Part shown: positions 1 to 11,900 of the stretch, piece after piece
Numbering within the stretch: position 1 is the stretch's first letter
Layout: every line of letters begins with the position of its first letter
DNA from: Halicephalobus mephisto
Taxonomy: Eukaryota > Nematoda > Chromadorea > Rhabditida > Panagrolaimidae
Direction of reading: 5' to 3'
Length of the DNA: 64,000 bases
NCBI GenBank assembly: GCA_009193035.1
Contig: SWDT01000002.1
Coordinates: 744,001 to 808,000 of the forward strand
The notes under the pieces: model-generated
The model's input: the letters and a program-made list of their open reading frames with translations, nothing else
The model's database searches: none
What the model was told of the DNA's origin: nothing
Position numbers and translations under genes: made by a program

Positions 1-2376
1 TGCGCGGGAATTTGACAATTTCAAAAATTACATATCATTTTTTATGTAAATTTAAATTTTATAAAATGGAGATAAAATGATAGAGATATTTCATAAGCTT
101 GGCAAAAAGTGAAAATTGCAAGCTTTGTCCGAGGTAACGACTTATTTGAAAATTCGGGACCGATTTAGTTTACTTTCGTCAAAATGAAATATTCCATTTT
201 CCAGTAATAGAGTTAACTTAGTGTTTTCCGGTAAATAAGAAATTAATTTTCTACATTTTGCCAGTTTTTTTCTGTTTCTTAAAGTTATTTATTTATCCAG
301 ATGCAACAATCCAGATTGTTGTTCCTTAAATTTCTCCTTTTATTTTGCGACTTATTCCCTAAATGTTGAACTGTTTTTTGATTACTGGGTAGAAAGGGGG
401 TATTTCTTCGCTAGTAACTGATATGGACCACATCAATATCCTCGAAAAAAATGTTTCGCAATTTCAAGCAGATTGGAGTCGAGCGCTTGAAAGGCTATTG
501 TTGGATCGTCGTGGGGCTTCTGATTCACGTAGAGATCAGAAATAAGTACAAATTGATTTACTGAGTCTGAAGGCACGAGATAAAACTCGAACAATAATTG
601 CACAACATTCAACTTTCCCGCCGTTCCACTATCGTAAGGACTGTACAACAGTTGTCCTTCTCTATTTTGCAAAATTTACCTTATTAAAAATAATTTCAAA
701 ATCAGTGACACTTGAAAATCTGATTCATCCGCCTTCGTAGTGGAGCATGTGCTTCAGTCATCTTCTGTATTCCTTGCGGATTCTGATGAGTTGTTGCCAC
801 TGTTTCCCAATCGCATTTTCCACATCCTTGCGCTATCTGTCTGGAGATCTTCCTTGAAGTCGTCTGAAGTTGTAGAGCCACTTTCGAAATCAGTGCAGAT
901 CGAAAAAGAGAAAAATGGGGAGCAAGTGTCATGCAGCTTCTCACTTATTCTGTTTTTTATCGATTTTTTTGTAGGTAAATAAATTTAACATCTTAGTTAA
1001 GTAAGAAAAGAGATTTAAAAAGAAAGAACTTCGAAATTAGGTGAGAATTAAAAAGAAAAACAAGAAGCAAATGTCGGCTGGGGGAAGTGTCGTACAGTCA
1101 TCGTAAGTTCCTCTTTGGTCCTCAGGGTATTTCTTTTCGGGACTTGACTTGATTTCGCAATAGCCAGTTAATACACAAATATAACAGATTACAGGTTTTG
1201 TTTTATTGTTCTAGTAAAGACTTCTATATTCACTCTCTATCCTGGCAGATTTGAAACATTTTCAAATGAAATTTCAGCGACAACAGCAGACGTAAGCAAA
1301 GCTAGGAAACTGAATAAGTTCTTGCTCGTTAAATTACCGTCCACTAATGGTTGCTTTGATTGTCGTTGGATCCTTCATCTATCCATTTGAGTGCAAAGCT
1401 GCACAGCGTTGGTCCTGAAGAGAAATACCCCGAGGACCAAAGGGGAGTTTACTGTTACGGGATGGGGCAGCAGAGAATTAAGTAGATTGTGCAGTAATTA
1501 TCAGAGTTGTTTTGTATCCCGTGTCTCCGGCTTAATAAATCAAGTTTTTAACTACTTCTCATCTCCACGTGGACCAGAAGCTCCTATAGACGATCTAACA
1601 ATTATATTAAAAGATTTTTTTAGTTATTTTCGTTGGATAAAACAAGCAAAATGAATCAACATTTGGATAGAGAACACTGAGGAATTAAACAGGAACAGTC
1701 ACCGGTTGACTATGTGAACATCACGAGTTATGATCGCCACCACCGCTCCTGGGATTATAGAAGTTTTGTATCTTAGAATAAAAGCATCAGATCGAAAGAC
1801 GAGTTCCGAATTCACTGTGAACTGTGTTCAATTACTACCGCGAGTAAATGAGCGCAATCGAAGTTCATTGATTTCACTTAGACGCGATTCCAGAACACCT
1901 GCATATGATAACATAAAAGAAGACCTTACATGAAAGCAGTATTTGTCATAGAATACCGAGTCCGCTGTGCTACCGGAAGTGAATCCGCACCGAAATTTTT
2001 TAGGATTCTTTAAAACCTTTGGCTTAGATGATTTTTTCCCTTCCAAATATTCACTTAATGATTATGCCGAATCTCATATTAGTTTGCTTTTAAAACTGGA
2101 ATGATTTTCGGCAAAAATATCTACTTATTTTTCATCAAATAAAAACTATAACTTTTTGGGATTTTTCCAGACCTACTTCAATATTTCCCTTGTTTGTTGA
2201 TTAAGATTTAGGAATTACTGAAGGATCTTTTTAGTCTATTTCATAAAATTAATTTGGTTTTACACTTTTAAAATCGAGATTTAGAATTAATTTTATTGGA
2301 AATTTAGTTTATTTTCGATTTACAGGTGATTTAGTATGGAACTGGTATTTACAGACTTCACATGGGTGTTCCGCGA
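1..2376. other. Intergenic region without a supported gene; repeat fragments
   Basis: No reading frame here shows a recognisable protein or a convincing exon structure. Bases 1-158 are a near copy of 4748-4905. Bases 1108-1150 and about 1400-1445 form an inverted repeat around a TTTGGTCCTCAGGGTATTTC-like sequence, so 1108-1445 looks like a small inverted-repeat element. Related sequence occurs near 433-672 and 42450-42690. Short open frames at 433-672 and 702-982 overlap these repeats and are judged fortuitous. Confidence 0.5.
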
Positions 2377-3900
2377 TCAGACACTGTGGTTGACGACCAT
2401 ATTGAACTGATCGGCGGCGGTTTGTTCTTTGGTCTGCATGTGGGTGTAGCTACTGTAGATCTTCTTGCCCGTGCAATTGGGGATCATGCTGGTGGGATTG
2501 CCCCAGACGTTGTCTTGATACATGATCAAGTCGTCCGCTGTAGACCAAGCTGCGAAGACGTATTTCCCCTCGCTTGTGGTGTCAGAATTCAGGTCCTTTA
2601 GGTAGGTGGAGTAAGCTTCAACGGTACAAGGAAAACTGATTCCACATATAGCATTCGTTCCACACGAATCTCCCGGCCAGAATCCATCCTGAAAATATTC
2701 CGGATTACATACAGTATAGCATGTAATTTTGAAGTCATTGAGTATAATTTAGGTTATTATACAATAACACAAAAGTACTGTAGATCACTGTCAGTTCCGG
2801 AATAAGGTCTAGAATTTGGACTATCTATGATGTCCGGAAATTTACTTCTGAAATTATGCCAAAAATACGAATTTTACTTTCAAAATCTTCTTCAATTTCA
2901 TATTTTTTGGCAAAATTTCAGAAGTACATTTCCAAATATCATAGATACTTCGACTTCTGAACCCCATTCTGAAAACTACAGTAATCTATAATACTTTTGT
3001 GTTACTGTATGATAAATTAAATTACTACTAATGGTTTTTTAATTATAAACTACTGTAATTTAAAGAAATACTTACGTCTTTGTTGCAGGTTGGGGTGAAG
3101 AGCGCTTCTATCCCTGCACAATTGCATAATCCGTAGTTGCCCCCAGCAAGTCCAACGAAAGTGTCGACCTTGTCTGTCAGAGAGTCCCCTAGATTGCATG
3201 TCTGTCCCCCCACGACGATTGTGCCGCCCTTGATGATCCGTCTTCCTATGGTGACTCCCATGGAATGACTAACGACGTCAACATAGCTCTGATTTGTGTA
3301 TGCGATCACGGCTTCGATGAATTTCCTCATTCTTGAGAGTGTGGCGCAATCGTGAGTTCTAAATTCGGCTTCCATGGCATTGGCATCTCCCCAAGTCGTG
3401 GCGTAAAGCTCGGCACTCGTGTACTTCTGGGAAAGGAAGTACGAAATGGAGTTGGACCACCCGGAAGCCATGAAGCCGTGGTTGAGAGCAGCGTCGGAGT
3501 TTCCGTGGATGAAGATGACTGGCTGATTCGTGATGTTGTCTTGGGGGGAAGTCTTGCCCCCGTAGGACCCCGAAGATCCCAGGTCCATTCTCACGAAATC
3601 CTGGTCTTGATATCCATTTCTGGAAAATCATCTTTTATCAAACAATTAAAATCCCTCCTGAGAAGAATTTCAAAAGTCTTTTCCTTCAGATTACTCAAAA
3701 AATGATATATTTAGAAGTTTTTGAAAGATCTGAGTTGGGTTTTAGAAGGAAAAAGTTGAGTGTCGAATTTTGGTGTATTTTAAGAAGAAAACTTACTGAT
3801 TCAGCCAATCTTGGAAGTCCTGGGTAATGGGTCCCTGAGGCATTTGAGCTCTCGCCGACCCGATTACTGTAATGAACAACAACAAAGCTAACTTTTCCAT
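2377..3900 (-). CDS. Secreted class-2 triacylglycerol lipase (nematode LIPS family)
   Basis: Three exons: 3797-3900, 3076-3619 and 2377-2688, giving 319 residues with all junctions in phase. Residues 1-18 form a signal peptide, so the protein is secreted or lysosomal. The alpha/beta-hydrolase core shows an oxyanion-type HGNSD at about 71-76 and a nucleophile elbow SHSMG with Ser153. Many cysteines in the second half (CNLG, CNCAG, CNKD, PGDSCG, CGISFPC) fit the disulfide-rich class-2 lipases that are multi-copy in worms. The expected role is hydrolysis of dietary or stored lipid esters. The ATG follows a short promoter that faces the SAM carrier gene 1.07 kb away. Intron 2 holds a palindromic element. 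The exact paralog is not assigned. Confidence 0.85.
2745..3020. repeat. Palindromic MITE-like element in lipase intron 2
   Basis: The arms are near-perfect inverted copies: a left arm around 2752-2800 containing ACACAAAAGTACTGTAGAT and a right arm around 2965-3012 containing its complement. The interior is also partly palindromic (a TTTCAGAAGTA / TACTTCTGAAA pair). A related half-copy starts near 13678, downstream of the scavenger receptor gene. Confidence 0.7.
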
Positions 3901-4747
3901 CGTCTGAAGACAGAATGAAGATTCTCTTCCGGCTTCCCCCTTTTATGGAGATCCAAATTGCCCGCCCTTGGTTCTAACTTTCCTGGACCCTATATTGTGT
4001 GTTATCATTTTCCCTACGTTAATTTTCAGAATAAAGGAAAAAAAAAGTTATCAGTTGTATTAAGCCTCTAGATTTTGCTTTTTGTAGTTCGTGGTTGGTC
4101 GAGGTCGTTAAAGCAGAAAACGGAAAAAACATGTGATCACGATCCTGGCTGCATGTGGGAGGACTTCTGAGTTTTGTTTTTTCATCAAAATCGATAATCA
4201 GAATTAAAAATAAAAATTCGAATTTTTCAAGAAAATATTTAATTTTTTCAAAAAAAAGTTACCTAAATTTATGGTTTAAATTTGATATATGAATTTTTGA
4301 ATCACAACATGACGTCGTGTCCTGGCGCGAAAAGTCCACATTTTGACTTCTAACTATGATTATCAGCTTTGATAAAACAACACTGATCAATTATCACATC
4401 TTGTAAAGTTAAAGAACAACAAAAGAACAGTCACGTTGTTATGAAAATTCAAAAATAGCATTTTGATGAAATTCAAAAATTTTTAGGATTGCAACAAAAA
4501 AGAAAAGCGCGAGTCGAATTCGAAAATCAACCACCATTTTTTCCGTTTTTACAAAATTCTCTCTCTCTCTGCGCGGGAATTTGAATTTTTTCAAAATTAG
4601 GAAAAAAATATTTTAAAAATAGTCTTAACAGGAATTTCTAGAATGTTTTTAAAAAGTTCCAGGATTACTGTAGAGGAAGCAGGAAAACATTGATCGATTT
4701 CCATAATGATTTACTATTTTTTCCGTTTTTACAAAGTTCTCTCTCTC

Positions 4748-4905
4748 TGCGCGGGAATTTGACGATTTCAAAAATTACATATCACTTTTTTATGTAAATT
4801 TAAATTTTATAAAATGGAGATAAAATGACAGAGATATTCCATAAGCTTGGCAAAAAGTGAAAATTGCAAGCTTTGTCCGAGGTAACGACTTATTTGAAAT
4901 TTTTA
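4748..4905 (+). repeat. 158-bp duplicated segment, copy 2 (copy 1 at 1-158)
   Basis: The two segments are almost identical in the same orientation, from TGCGCGGGAATTTGAC to GAGGTAACGACTTATTTGAAA, with only a few substitutions and one base of length difference. Copy 1 is cut by the window edge, so the true unit may be longer. This copy sits directly upstream of the SAM carrier start. Confidence 0.85.
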
Positions 4906-4949
4906 CTTTATTTATTTTTTAAAATTAATGTTTATTTTTCATTTTTCAG

Positions 4950-4961
4950 ATGAATTTGTAA
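4950..4961 (+). promoter_or_regulatory. Three-codon upstream ORF before the SAM carrier
   Basis: The sequence right after the TTTTTCAG acceptor ending at 4949 reads ATG-AAT-TTG-TAA, 10 bases before the main ATG at 4972. If the leader is trans-spliced at 4949, this is the first ATG of the mRNA and a scanning ribosome would meet it first. Any regulatory function is inferred. Confidence 0.4.
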
Positions 4962-4971
4962 CTCGAGATCA

Positions 4972-6806
4972 ATGTCGGAGCGCTCTCCAGTGCTCCGATC
5001 GCTGATTTGTGGTGGAGTTGCCAGTCTCGCCGTCGATCTGTCCTTGTACCCGATTGACACGATTAAAACTCGACTTCAATCCGAACAAGGATTCAAGGCT
5101 GCTGGAGGATTCAGACATCTCTATCGAGGACTTTCTTCTGTTGCCCTAGGAGCAGCTCCAAATGCTGCTTTGTTCTTTTTTGCTTATGAAGAATTCAAAA
5201 CCATCTTTGACGTCAAATGTAAGTCATTTCATATATCGAAACTCATTTTTATTTAGCTTTCATATATCAAAGTCGATTTTTTAGTTACACTTTATATATG
5301 ACGATCAATTTTCCCTAATTTTCATATATCAAAATCAATTTTTTATTTTAATTTCGTATATGACGATTGATTTTCCCTAATTTTCATATATCAAAATCAA
5401 TCCTTTATTTAAATTTCGTATATGACGATCGATTTTCCCTAATTTTCATATATCAAAATCGATTTTTCACTCAAATGTTTCAGCTAATATTCTTCAAGAA
5501 GCTCTTTGTGCTGGTTCAGCGGAGTTTGTTTCTTGTTTGACTCGAGTTCCGATAGAAGTTTTAAAACAACGAGCCCAGATTGGATCCGGACATTCCCTAT
5601 ACTTTCTGGCGAAGAGAATTATCAAACGAGACGGCTTTACTGGACTTTACCGAGGTCTAGGTCCATTGATCACTTTAGAAATTCCATTTTCTTTCATAGA
5701 AATCCCTATTTGGGAATTGCTCAGACGGGAATTTGCTCAATATTCGGTGAGTTTCATTTTCGGTGAAAAATTAAGATTTTTGGAAAATTGTTCTTTGTAA
5801 TTTTTGGATGTTTATCAATTTTATGTAATTTTTAAATCTTCAAAAGTAGTTTTTAAATTTATTTAGGTGAAACATGACTCTAAGAAGTTAATTGTGAAAT
5901 CATGAGCTGTGCGACAGTTGCTTCTCCTATTTCGCAAGATTTATTTCATTTTTTTCGTTTTTATATCGATTTTTTAATAATTAAATTAACTTAATATTTT
6001 AATTAATTAAGAAAAGTGATTTAAAAAGAGTTTCGAAATCAGTGTAGATCGAAAAGAAGAAAATTATGGAGCAAATGTCGTTCAACCGATAAAATTAACA
6101 CAGGTTATTGTAGTTCCTATGAAATCTTTGATATTCATGTCGAAACAGCTTCGTAACAACACAGATTTTCTGAAATCAGGTGTAACTGAATGGAATCAAG
6201 ACGTAAGAGTTCCTGATCAGTTTTCACATTGTTTGATTCTAACTCAATGTAGTCGATGAGAGGATTGAGTATAACTGAATGTAATCAATGTGTTTGGACT
6301 ACGTTTGTTTCCGGTTAAAAAGGTATTATTACATTGATTATATTCAGTTATATTCAATCTTCTGTTGGAATGCAATCCTGCCGTCAATTGTACTCAGAAT
6401 CAAACAATGTGAAAACTAATCACAGGCTCTTACGTGTTGATTCCATTCAGTTACACCTGATTTCAGAAAACCAATGCATTTTTTTATAATATAAAATTAT
6501 AGATTTAAATTTATTATTTTCCAGAAGCGGGAAAAATGCACGCCTTTTCAATCAGCCATTGCCGGAAGTACTGCTGGATGTATTGCGGCTGTTTTGACGA
6601 CTCCTTTAGATGTTGCAAAAACTAGAATCATGCTGTCTGATCAGGAATTGTCGACCCTTAGGGTTTTGATACAAGTGAAGAAAAAAGAAGGAATCGAGAA
6701 ATTATTTGCTGGAACTGTTCCAAGAACGATATGGATGGGACTTGGAGGATTTGTTTTTTTCTTCGCTTGGGAAGCTGCTCGGGATCTCAGTTACCGGTAT
6801 TTTTAG
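4972..6806 (+). CDS. Mitochondrial S-adenosylmethionine carrier (SLC25A26 type)
   Basis: Exons 4972-5218, 5484-5746 and 6525-6806 encode 263 residues, the usual length for this carrier. It should import S-adenosylmethionine into mitochondria in exchange for S-adenosylhomocysteine, feeding RNA, ubiquinone and lipoate methylation. Three mitochondrial-carrier repeats are visible, each with the P-x-[DE]-x-x-[KR] signature: PIDTIK at 27-32, PIEVLK at 105-110 and PLDVAK at 197-202. The stretch TIKTRLQSEQGFKAAGGF is typical of the SAM carrier rather than other SLC25 members. Intron 1 is a tandem array and intron 2 holds a palindromic MITE. The stop lies 45 bp from that of the convergent gene, so the 3' UTRs must overlap or abut. 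Confidence 0.93.
5222..5470 (+). repeat. Tandem repeat filling SAM carrier intron 1 (~64-bp units)
   Basis: About four copies of a roughly 64-bp unit built on TTTCATATATCAAAATCAATT followed by a CGTATATGACGATTGATTTT-like half. The CATATATCA motif recurs in other introns of this window. Confidence 0.8.
6166..6470 (-). mobile_element. Palindromic MITE, copy 1 (in SAM carrier intron 2)
   Basis: A 305-bp foldback element whose long arms both begin TTTTCTGAAATCAGGTGTAA. It is a slightly shortened copy in inverse orientation of the 331-bp elements at 11726-12056 and 24976-25306, judged by the central GTAGTCCAAACAC sequence. It encodes nothing, so it is likely non-autonomous. Confidence 0.9.
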
Positions 6807-6851
6807 GATTTGTGGAGAAATTTATTATAAAATTTGATTTTTTAAATTATT

Positions 6852-7932
6852 TTAATGAATAGTTACTGGACTTCTGAATTTTACATTGTATTGGATGGAT
6901 AAGATTGAAAAAACTTGATCGGCGAAACTTTGCCATTGGCTTTGGAAGTAGATTCCGTTGTTGGAAGTCACCTTGATGGTCATGTCGACGATGTAATCTG
7001 TTTTGGTTATTGCTCCTACGGCTCCGCCTCGAAGTTGAAGAACAGCCCCTAGGCCCGGGACGTAGGTTCCTGGGACCGCTGCAGTGGTGTTCATATCATC
7101 GACGACGAGAATTGGGGTTGTGGGATCGTATCCACTAATGGCCCAATTCCAACCAATTGTACTGATTCCTAATCGTTGAGCAGCAAGAAGAATTGCAGTT
7201 GTTATGTCATTTTTCATTCTTTGTTGAGCTTGACTTGATGAAATCTGCTGACTGGGATAAGTTTGATAACTGCCGTTGGAGATATAGTATGTCCAGCCAA
7301 GTGGTGGAGAAAACTGGAACTGAAACGATGGATTGCTGATCAATGGACCAGCTGAAAAATTATTTTATTATATAAACATTAAAAATTTTTAATTTTTGAA
7401 TTCCCGCCAAAAAAGAGCAAAGTTTGAAAAATAGGAAAAAGTGGTAATTATTGAAATCAACTCGCTCTTTTTTAAATTTACTTTGTGGCATATTTGGTAA
7501 TTTTCAAAGATTCCTGTCGAGACAAATTTTCAAATGTTTATTTTTTTCAATTTTTGGATTCCCGCGCAGAGAGAGCGGACTTTATAAAAATGGAAAATCC
7601 GGCAATTTTGTCTTAAATTGACCCGCGTTTTTATGGCATATTCGGTAATTTTTGGTAATTCTTGTCAAGTTTTCAAATGTTTATTTTTTTCAATTTTTGG
7701 ATTCCCGCGCAGAGAGAACGAACTTTATAAAAATGGAAAATCCGGCAATTTCGTCTTAAATTGACTCGCGTTTTTCCATGATTTTAAAATTCCAATTCGG
7801 AATTGTTTTTAAAAAATCTTTATCTTTTATTTTTACAGTATAATTACTGTAGAAAATTGAAAACTTACAAGCAGGAGCACATCCATGAACGGCAAAGGCC
7901 AATCCGAGAAGAATCCAAAATTCGCGAATCAT
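6852..7932 (-). CDS. Small secreted nematode protein of unknown function
   Basis: Two exons, 7869-7932 and 6852-7351, join in phase to give 187 residues. Residues 1-17 are a clear signal peptide (WILLGLAFAVHGCAP). The mature part is rich in Ser, Gln, Thr and Tyr, has a short Gln/Ser/Ala-rich segment (QQISSSQAQQ) and no further cysteines. I do not recognise a domain. The start is the only ATG before the signal peptide. The single intron contains two tandem copies of the GCGCGGGAA-type dispersed repeat (about 7400-7790). The gene converges on the SAM carrier with only 45 bp between stop codons. Confidence 0.75.
7400..7790 (-). repeat. GCGCGGGAA-type dispersed repeat, two tandem units
   Basis: Two units of about 150 bp share TTTTTGGATTCCCGCGCAGAGAGA, then a TTTATAAAAATGGAAAATCCGGCAATTT-like stretch, then GACTCGCGTTTT. 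Read on the minus strand this is the same order (CGCGAGTCGA, AATTGCCAGATTTTCC, CTCGCTC, TGCGCGGGAATTC) found at 16480-16575, 22650-23105 and 49090-49185. Confidence 0.75.
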
Positions 7933-8940
7933 TTTTCAGATAAAAATTCGTTTATTTTTTGGCCTTTTATAATTCCAAAATCTGCAATAAAAACATTTTT
8001 GTTTGCTGATTTCAGACGTCAAATTTATTTTTGAAACTTATTTTATTTCAATTTTCTTTGTTAAAATCGGACAATCCCAAATTTAAAGATTTCCTAGTTT
8101 CAGATTTTATTTTTTATATTTTTTACATTTTTTATATTTTTTATATTTTTATGTATTTTTTATATTTTTTATACCATCTCCACCCATTTTTTGTGATTCG
8201 GAAATTAAAAAATAATATTTTATTGAAAAATAAAAATTTTAAAAACTATTTAAAAAATTATTTTTATATAAATACTTTTTTCGATGGTAAATATAATGAG
8301 GATTTTAATAGCAATTTATGTTGTTTCAAATTTGGAAAATGAAGAAAGTCGAAAAATTAAAGATGATTGACTATGAAAGTTGCAAATTTTAGGATCATAT
8401 ATGTTTTACTTTTGCTCTTTTGGAACATTTAGGAAGTAAATTTATCTTGAATATTCTGAGAATGATTGATGAAGGAATAGTTTACCAGGCTTAGAAGCAG
8501 ATTGAGGGGAATTCGATATATGAATTAGATGTAAGTGAAAATTTTAGGATTCTTTAGTTTTTATTTTTACTTCTTCCGATACTTTTACCAGATGAATTCA
8601 TCGTCAAAATATCAAGAATTATCAACTAGATGTCTATTTATCAAGTTTGGAAGCAGATCGAGCAAGATTCGATATATGAACCATATTTAGCTAAATTTTC
8701 GCAATCTTGTTTGAATTCTAAAAATGATTATTTTTCTACGATTGCTGAAGATCCGTAACTGGTTAATTTTAATGAGTTAGATAATCCTCCGTAATTTCCG
8801 TGGCTGTTCATAGTATTTATGTGCTTGCAGAGTCCAGCCGATTATAGCTTCAATCATTAGGGCTCGTTATCAGCCAACGTGAAAGGTGCTTATTCTATCA
8901 TGAATCTAAATCAATTTTCTCAATTTTTCTTTTCAGAACC
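7933..8940. other. Intergenic region, no gene seen
   Basis: The spacer carries the divergent promoters of the secreted protein gene (-) and the scavenger receptor (+). It includes a TATATTTTTTATATTTTT microsatellite around 8110-8170 and several GATATATGAA motifs. A TTTTCAG acceptor at 8930-8936 lies 4 bases before the receptor ATG and is a likely trans-splice site. Confidence 0.5.
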
Positions 8941-11900
8941 ATGAGAAAAAGGGCGTTTTTCTGTGGAGCTGGAGCTTTGATCATCGTTGGAGGATTTCTG
9001 GTAGCCGCTGGATTAATTATCCAATTGGTCGTTTTTCCTGCCATCTTGAAGCATACTGTAAAAAAGGTCAGTTTAAAAAAATAAAAAAGTAAAAATCCAG
9101 AAAAGAAAGATTTTAAAACTTTCCAAAATCCAAATTTTTGAAATTTCTAGAAAATTCGCGTCAGGACCATTTCGTAAAAAAAGCTGTTTTTAATATACAC
9201 AAAAAAAAAATTCTAGAATATTCCGAAATTTAAATATCTTAAATTTTAAATTTTAAAAAAATTTAATTTTCGAGTTTTTAAAAAATTTAATTTTTGATTT
9301 TTTTTAAAATTTAATTTTTAATTTTTTTTTAAAATTTAATTTTTGATTTTTGTAAGAATAAAATTTTAGAATCTGGTGCTGGGATTGAAGAAAGATGGCG
9401 AGTTGAACGACTTTGCGAATGACTGGTTGAATAGCAACTTCACCGTCAAGATGCAGTACTACATCTGGAACTACACCAATGCCATTGAAATAGTCGACAG
9501 AGGAATGAAACCTGATGCCTATCAAGTCGGACCGTATTCCTACAGGTACTGTAATTAATTTTTATTTTTTAAATTTCCAAAAAATTTAAAATTTTTTTGA
9601 TTTTTTTAAATTTAAAATTTTTTATTTTTTTTGAATTTTAAAAATTTCAAATTTTTCACTTTTTTAATTTCTAATTTTTTAAACTTTTAAAATTTGAAAT
9701 TTTTTAAGTTTTTAGAAATTTTCTGAAATGATTGAAATTTTTTGGAACTTTGTAGATTACGGTATTTCGAAATTACTGTGGTTTTAGAGTTTTCAAAAAC
9801 GATTTAAATTTTTTTATTTTGATTAAAAAAATTCGAAAAATTTATGTTAAAATAATTTTCGAAAATTTTTATGGAAAAAAGTCCTGATTTTTATGATAAT
9901 CTGTTTGGAATGCTGTAATTGCTCAAACACAAAGTTTATAGTTTTCAGTTTTGTCGTTAAACTCCAAAAATTTGAGATAACTTTTTTCATTTTTAAAGAA
10001 GATTAATTTTTAGGTAAAAATACAATTTTAAAAATTTTCAATCACAAAAATATTAAATTTTTACTTTTTTGGTCTCAGTTGGAAAGTTGTAAAATTTCGT
10101 GGTGAGATAACTTTTTTCATTTTTAAAGAAGATTAATTTTTAAGCAAAAATACAATTTTAAAAATTTTTTCAATCACAAAAATATTAAATTTTTACTTTT
10201 TTGGTCTCAATTGGAAAGTTGTAAAATTTCGTGGTGAGATAATTTTTTTCATTTTTAAAGAAGATTAGTTTTTAAGCAAAAATATAATTTTAAAACTTTT
10301 CAATCACATAAAAATGATTTTTTTACTTTTTTGGTCTCAGTTGGAAAGTTCTGGAATTTCGTGGTGAGATAATTTTAAAAAATTTCGGAGGGAAATTTGA
10401 ATTTTTATAAAAATATGAAAATTAATAATTTTGTTAATTTTAGTCAGAAAAATGAATATATTTACTCAAGTGACTCTTGGAAAAATGACAGCAACTACTT
10501 CGAGTACATCGAGAAGTCGTATTACTTCTTCGATCCGGAGACCTCTTGTGCCGGATGCGATCCGGACAAGGATTACGTCAGAGTCCCGGATCCAGTGTTC
10601 TTCACTTTCATGAATATTCTTTCTCCTATTCTTGGGAATCTGTCACAAGCACTTTCGCCCTTATTCGGCAGTCCTCAAGCCGGCGATGATATACTTAAAT
10701 TTTTTTCAATTTTATTTTTCGGATTCAAAGTTGACCCTATAGTTACTGTGGTTTGTGATTTTATTTTTTGATTTTTTTAAAGTAATTTTTTTAGAAAGTT
10801 AGTGATCTGTTGTTCAACGGCTTCAAATCTCCTGTGATCGAAATGGCAGAAACAATTTTAAAAATTGCATATCCTGATGACAACATTACTATGTTCGACA
10901 AAATCCTTTTTGCTCTTAATGTTGGTTTTAATTTTTAATCAAAATTTTGTAAAAAATTCTGGAAATTTTAAAAATTAATTAAAACAGAATTTTCGAAGTT
11001 TTTTAAATTTAATAGAAATTTCAAAAATTAATTAAAATAGAATTTTTTTAATTTAATAGAAATTTTAAAAATTGTCTAAAATTGAAAATTTGGAAGTTTT
11101 TGAGATTTTTGAAGATATTTGAAAAGATTTTGGAACTTTCTAAAATTCGATGAGTTTCTGGAACTCTCTGAAAGTTGGAATTTTGGAGATTCTGAAGCCT
11201 TCTAGAATCCAATGGAAATTTCTAAAATTTTACAGAATTTTCTGAAATTTTCTAAAATTTCTAGAATTCAAATTTTTGAAAATTTTTTGGAAAATTCTAA
11301 ATTTGTTTGTAATTTAAAAAAATGATTTTTGAAATTTCTAAAATTTTTGAAAATTTACTTTTTTATTTTTTGAAATTATTTATTTTTTAAGAGTAACAAT
11401 GGAACAATAAACAACACTTACTACTATACTATCAACACCGGGAAATCCAATTACAAAGATGTCGGAAAAGTCGTCCAGATGAGGAATCCGGATGGTACTG
11501 GACTCAGCAACACTATGCCTCGGCAATGGTGGAACGGGACGAATTCAGATGCATGTCCTTCCAGGGACTTTGCCATCAAGTTCCGGGGAACAAGTTTGTT
11601 TATTTTTATTTTTATAAAATTAAAATTTTATGAATATTAAATCGGTACCAAGCCACTCGAACGCAAACAACGTGTAGCGTTGGTCTCGAAGGGAAATACC
11701 CTGAACAATAGTGAATTTACACAGGTTTTCTGAAATCAGGTGTAACTGAATGGAATCAACACGTAAGAGCCTCTGATTACAGTTTTCACATTGTTTGATT
11801 CTAACTGAGTACAATTGACGGCAGGATTGCATTCCAACAGAGGATTGAATATAACTGAATATAATCAATGTAATAATACCTTTTTAACCGGAAACAAACG

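Larger units (their letters stand above)
3901..4971. promoter_or_regulatory. Divergent intergenic region between lipase and SAM carrier
   Basis: This 1.07-kb spacer separates two divergent genes and must hold both promoters. It contains two copies of a TTTTTCCGTTTTTACAAA - CTCTCTCT - GCGCGGGAATTTGA unit (about 4536-4585 and 4720-4770). The second leads into the 158-bp segment also found at the window start. A TTTTTCAG acceptor ends at 4949, 22 bases before the SAM carrier ATG. No coding sequence is seen. Confidence 0.5.

Noticed and set aside
433..672. 79-codon open frame on the minus strand
   Set aside because: It overlaps a dispersed repeat related to 42450-42690, shows no splice context on both sides and no recognisable domain.
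8031..8342. 103-codon open frame on the plus strand
   Set aside because: It is largely a translated TATATTTTT microsatellite and AT-rich sequence.
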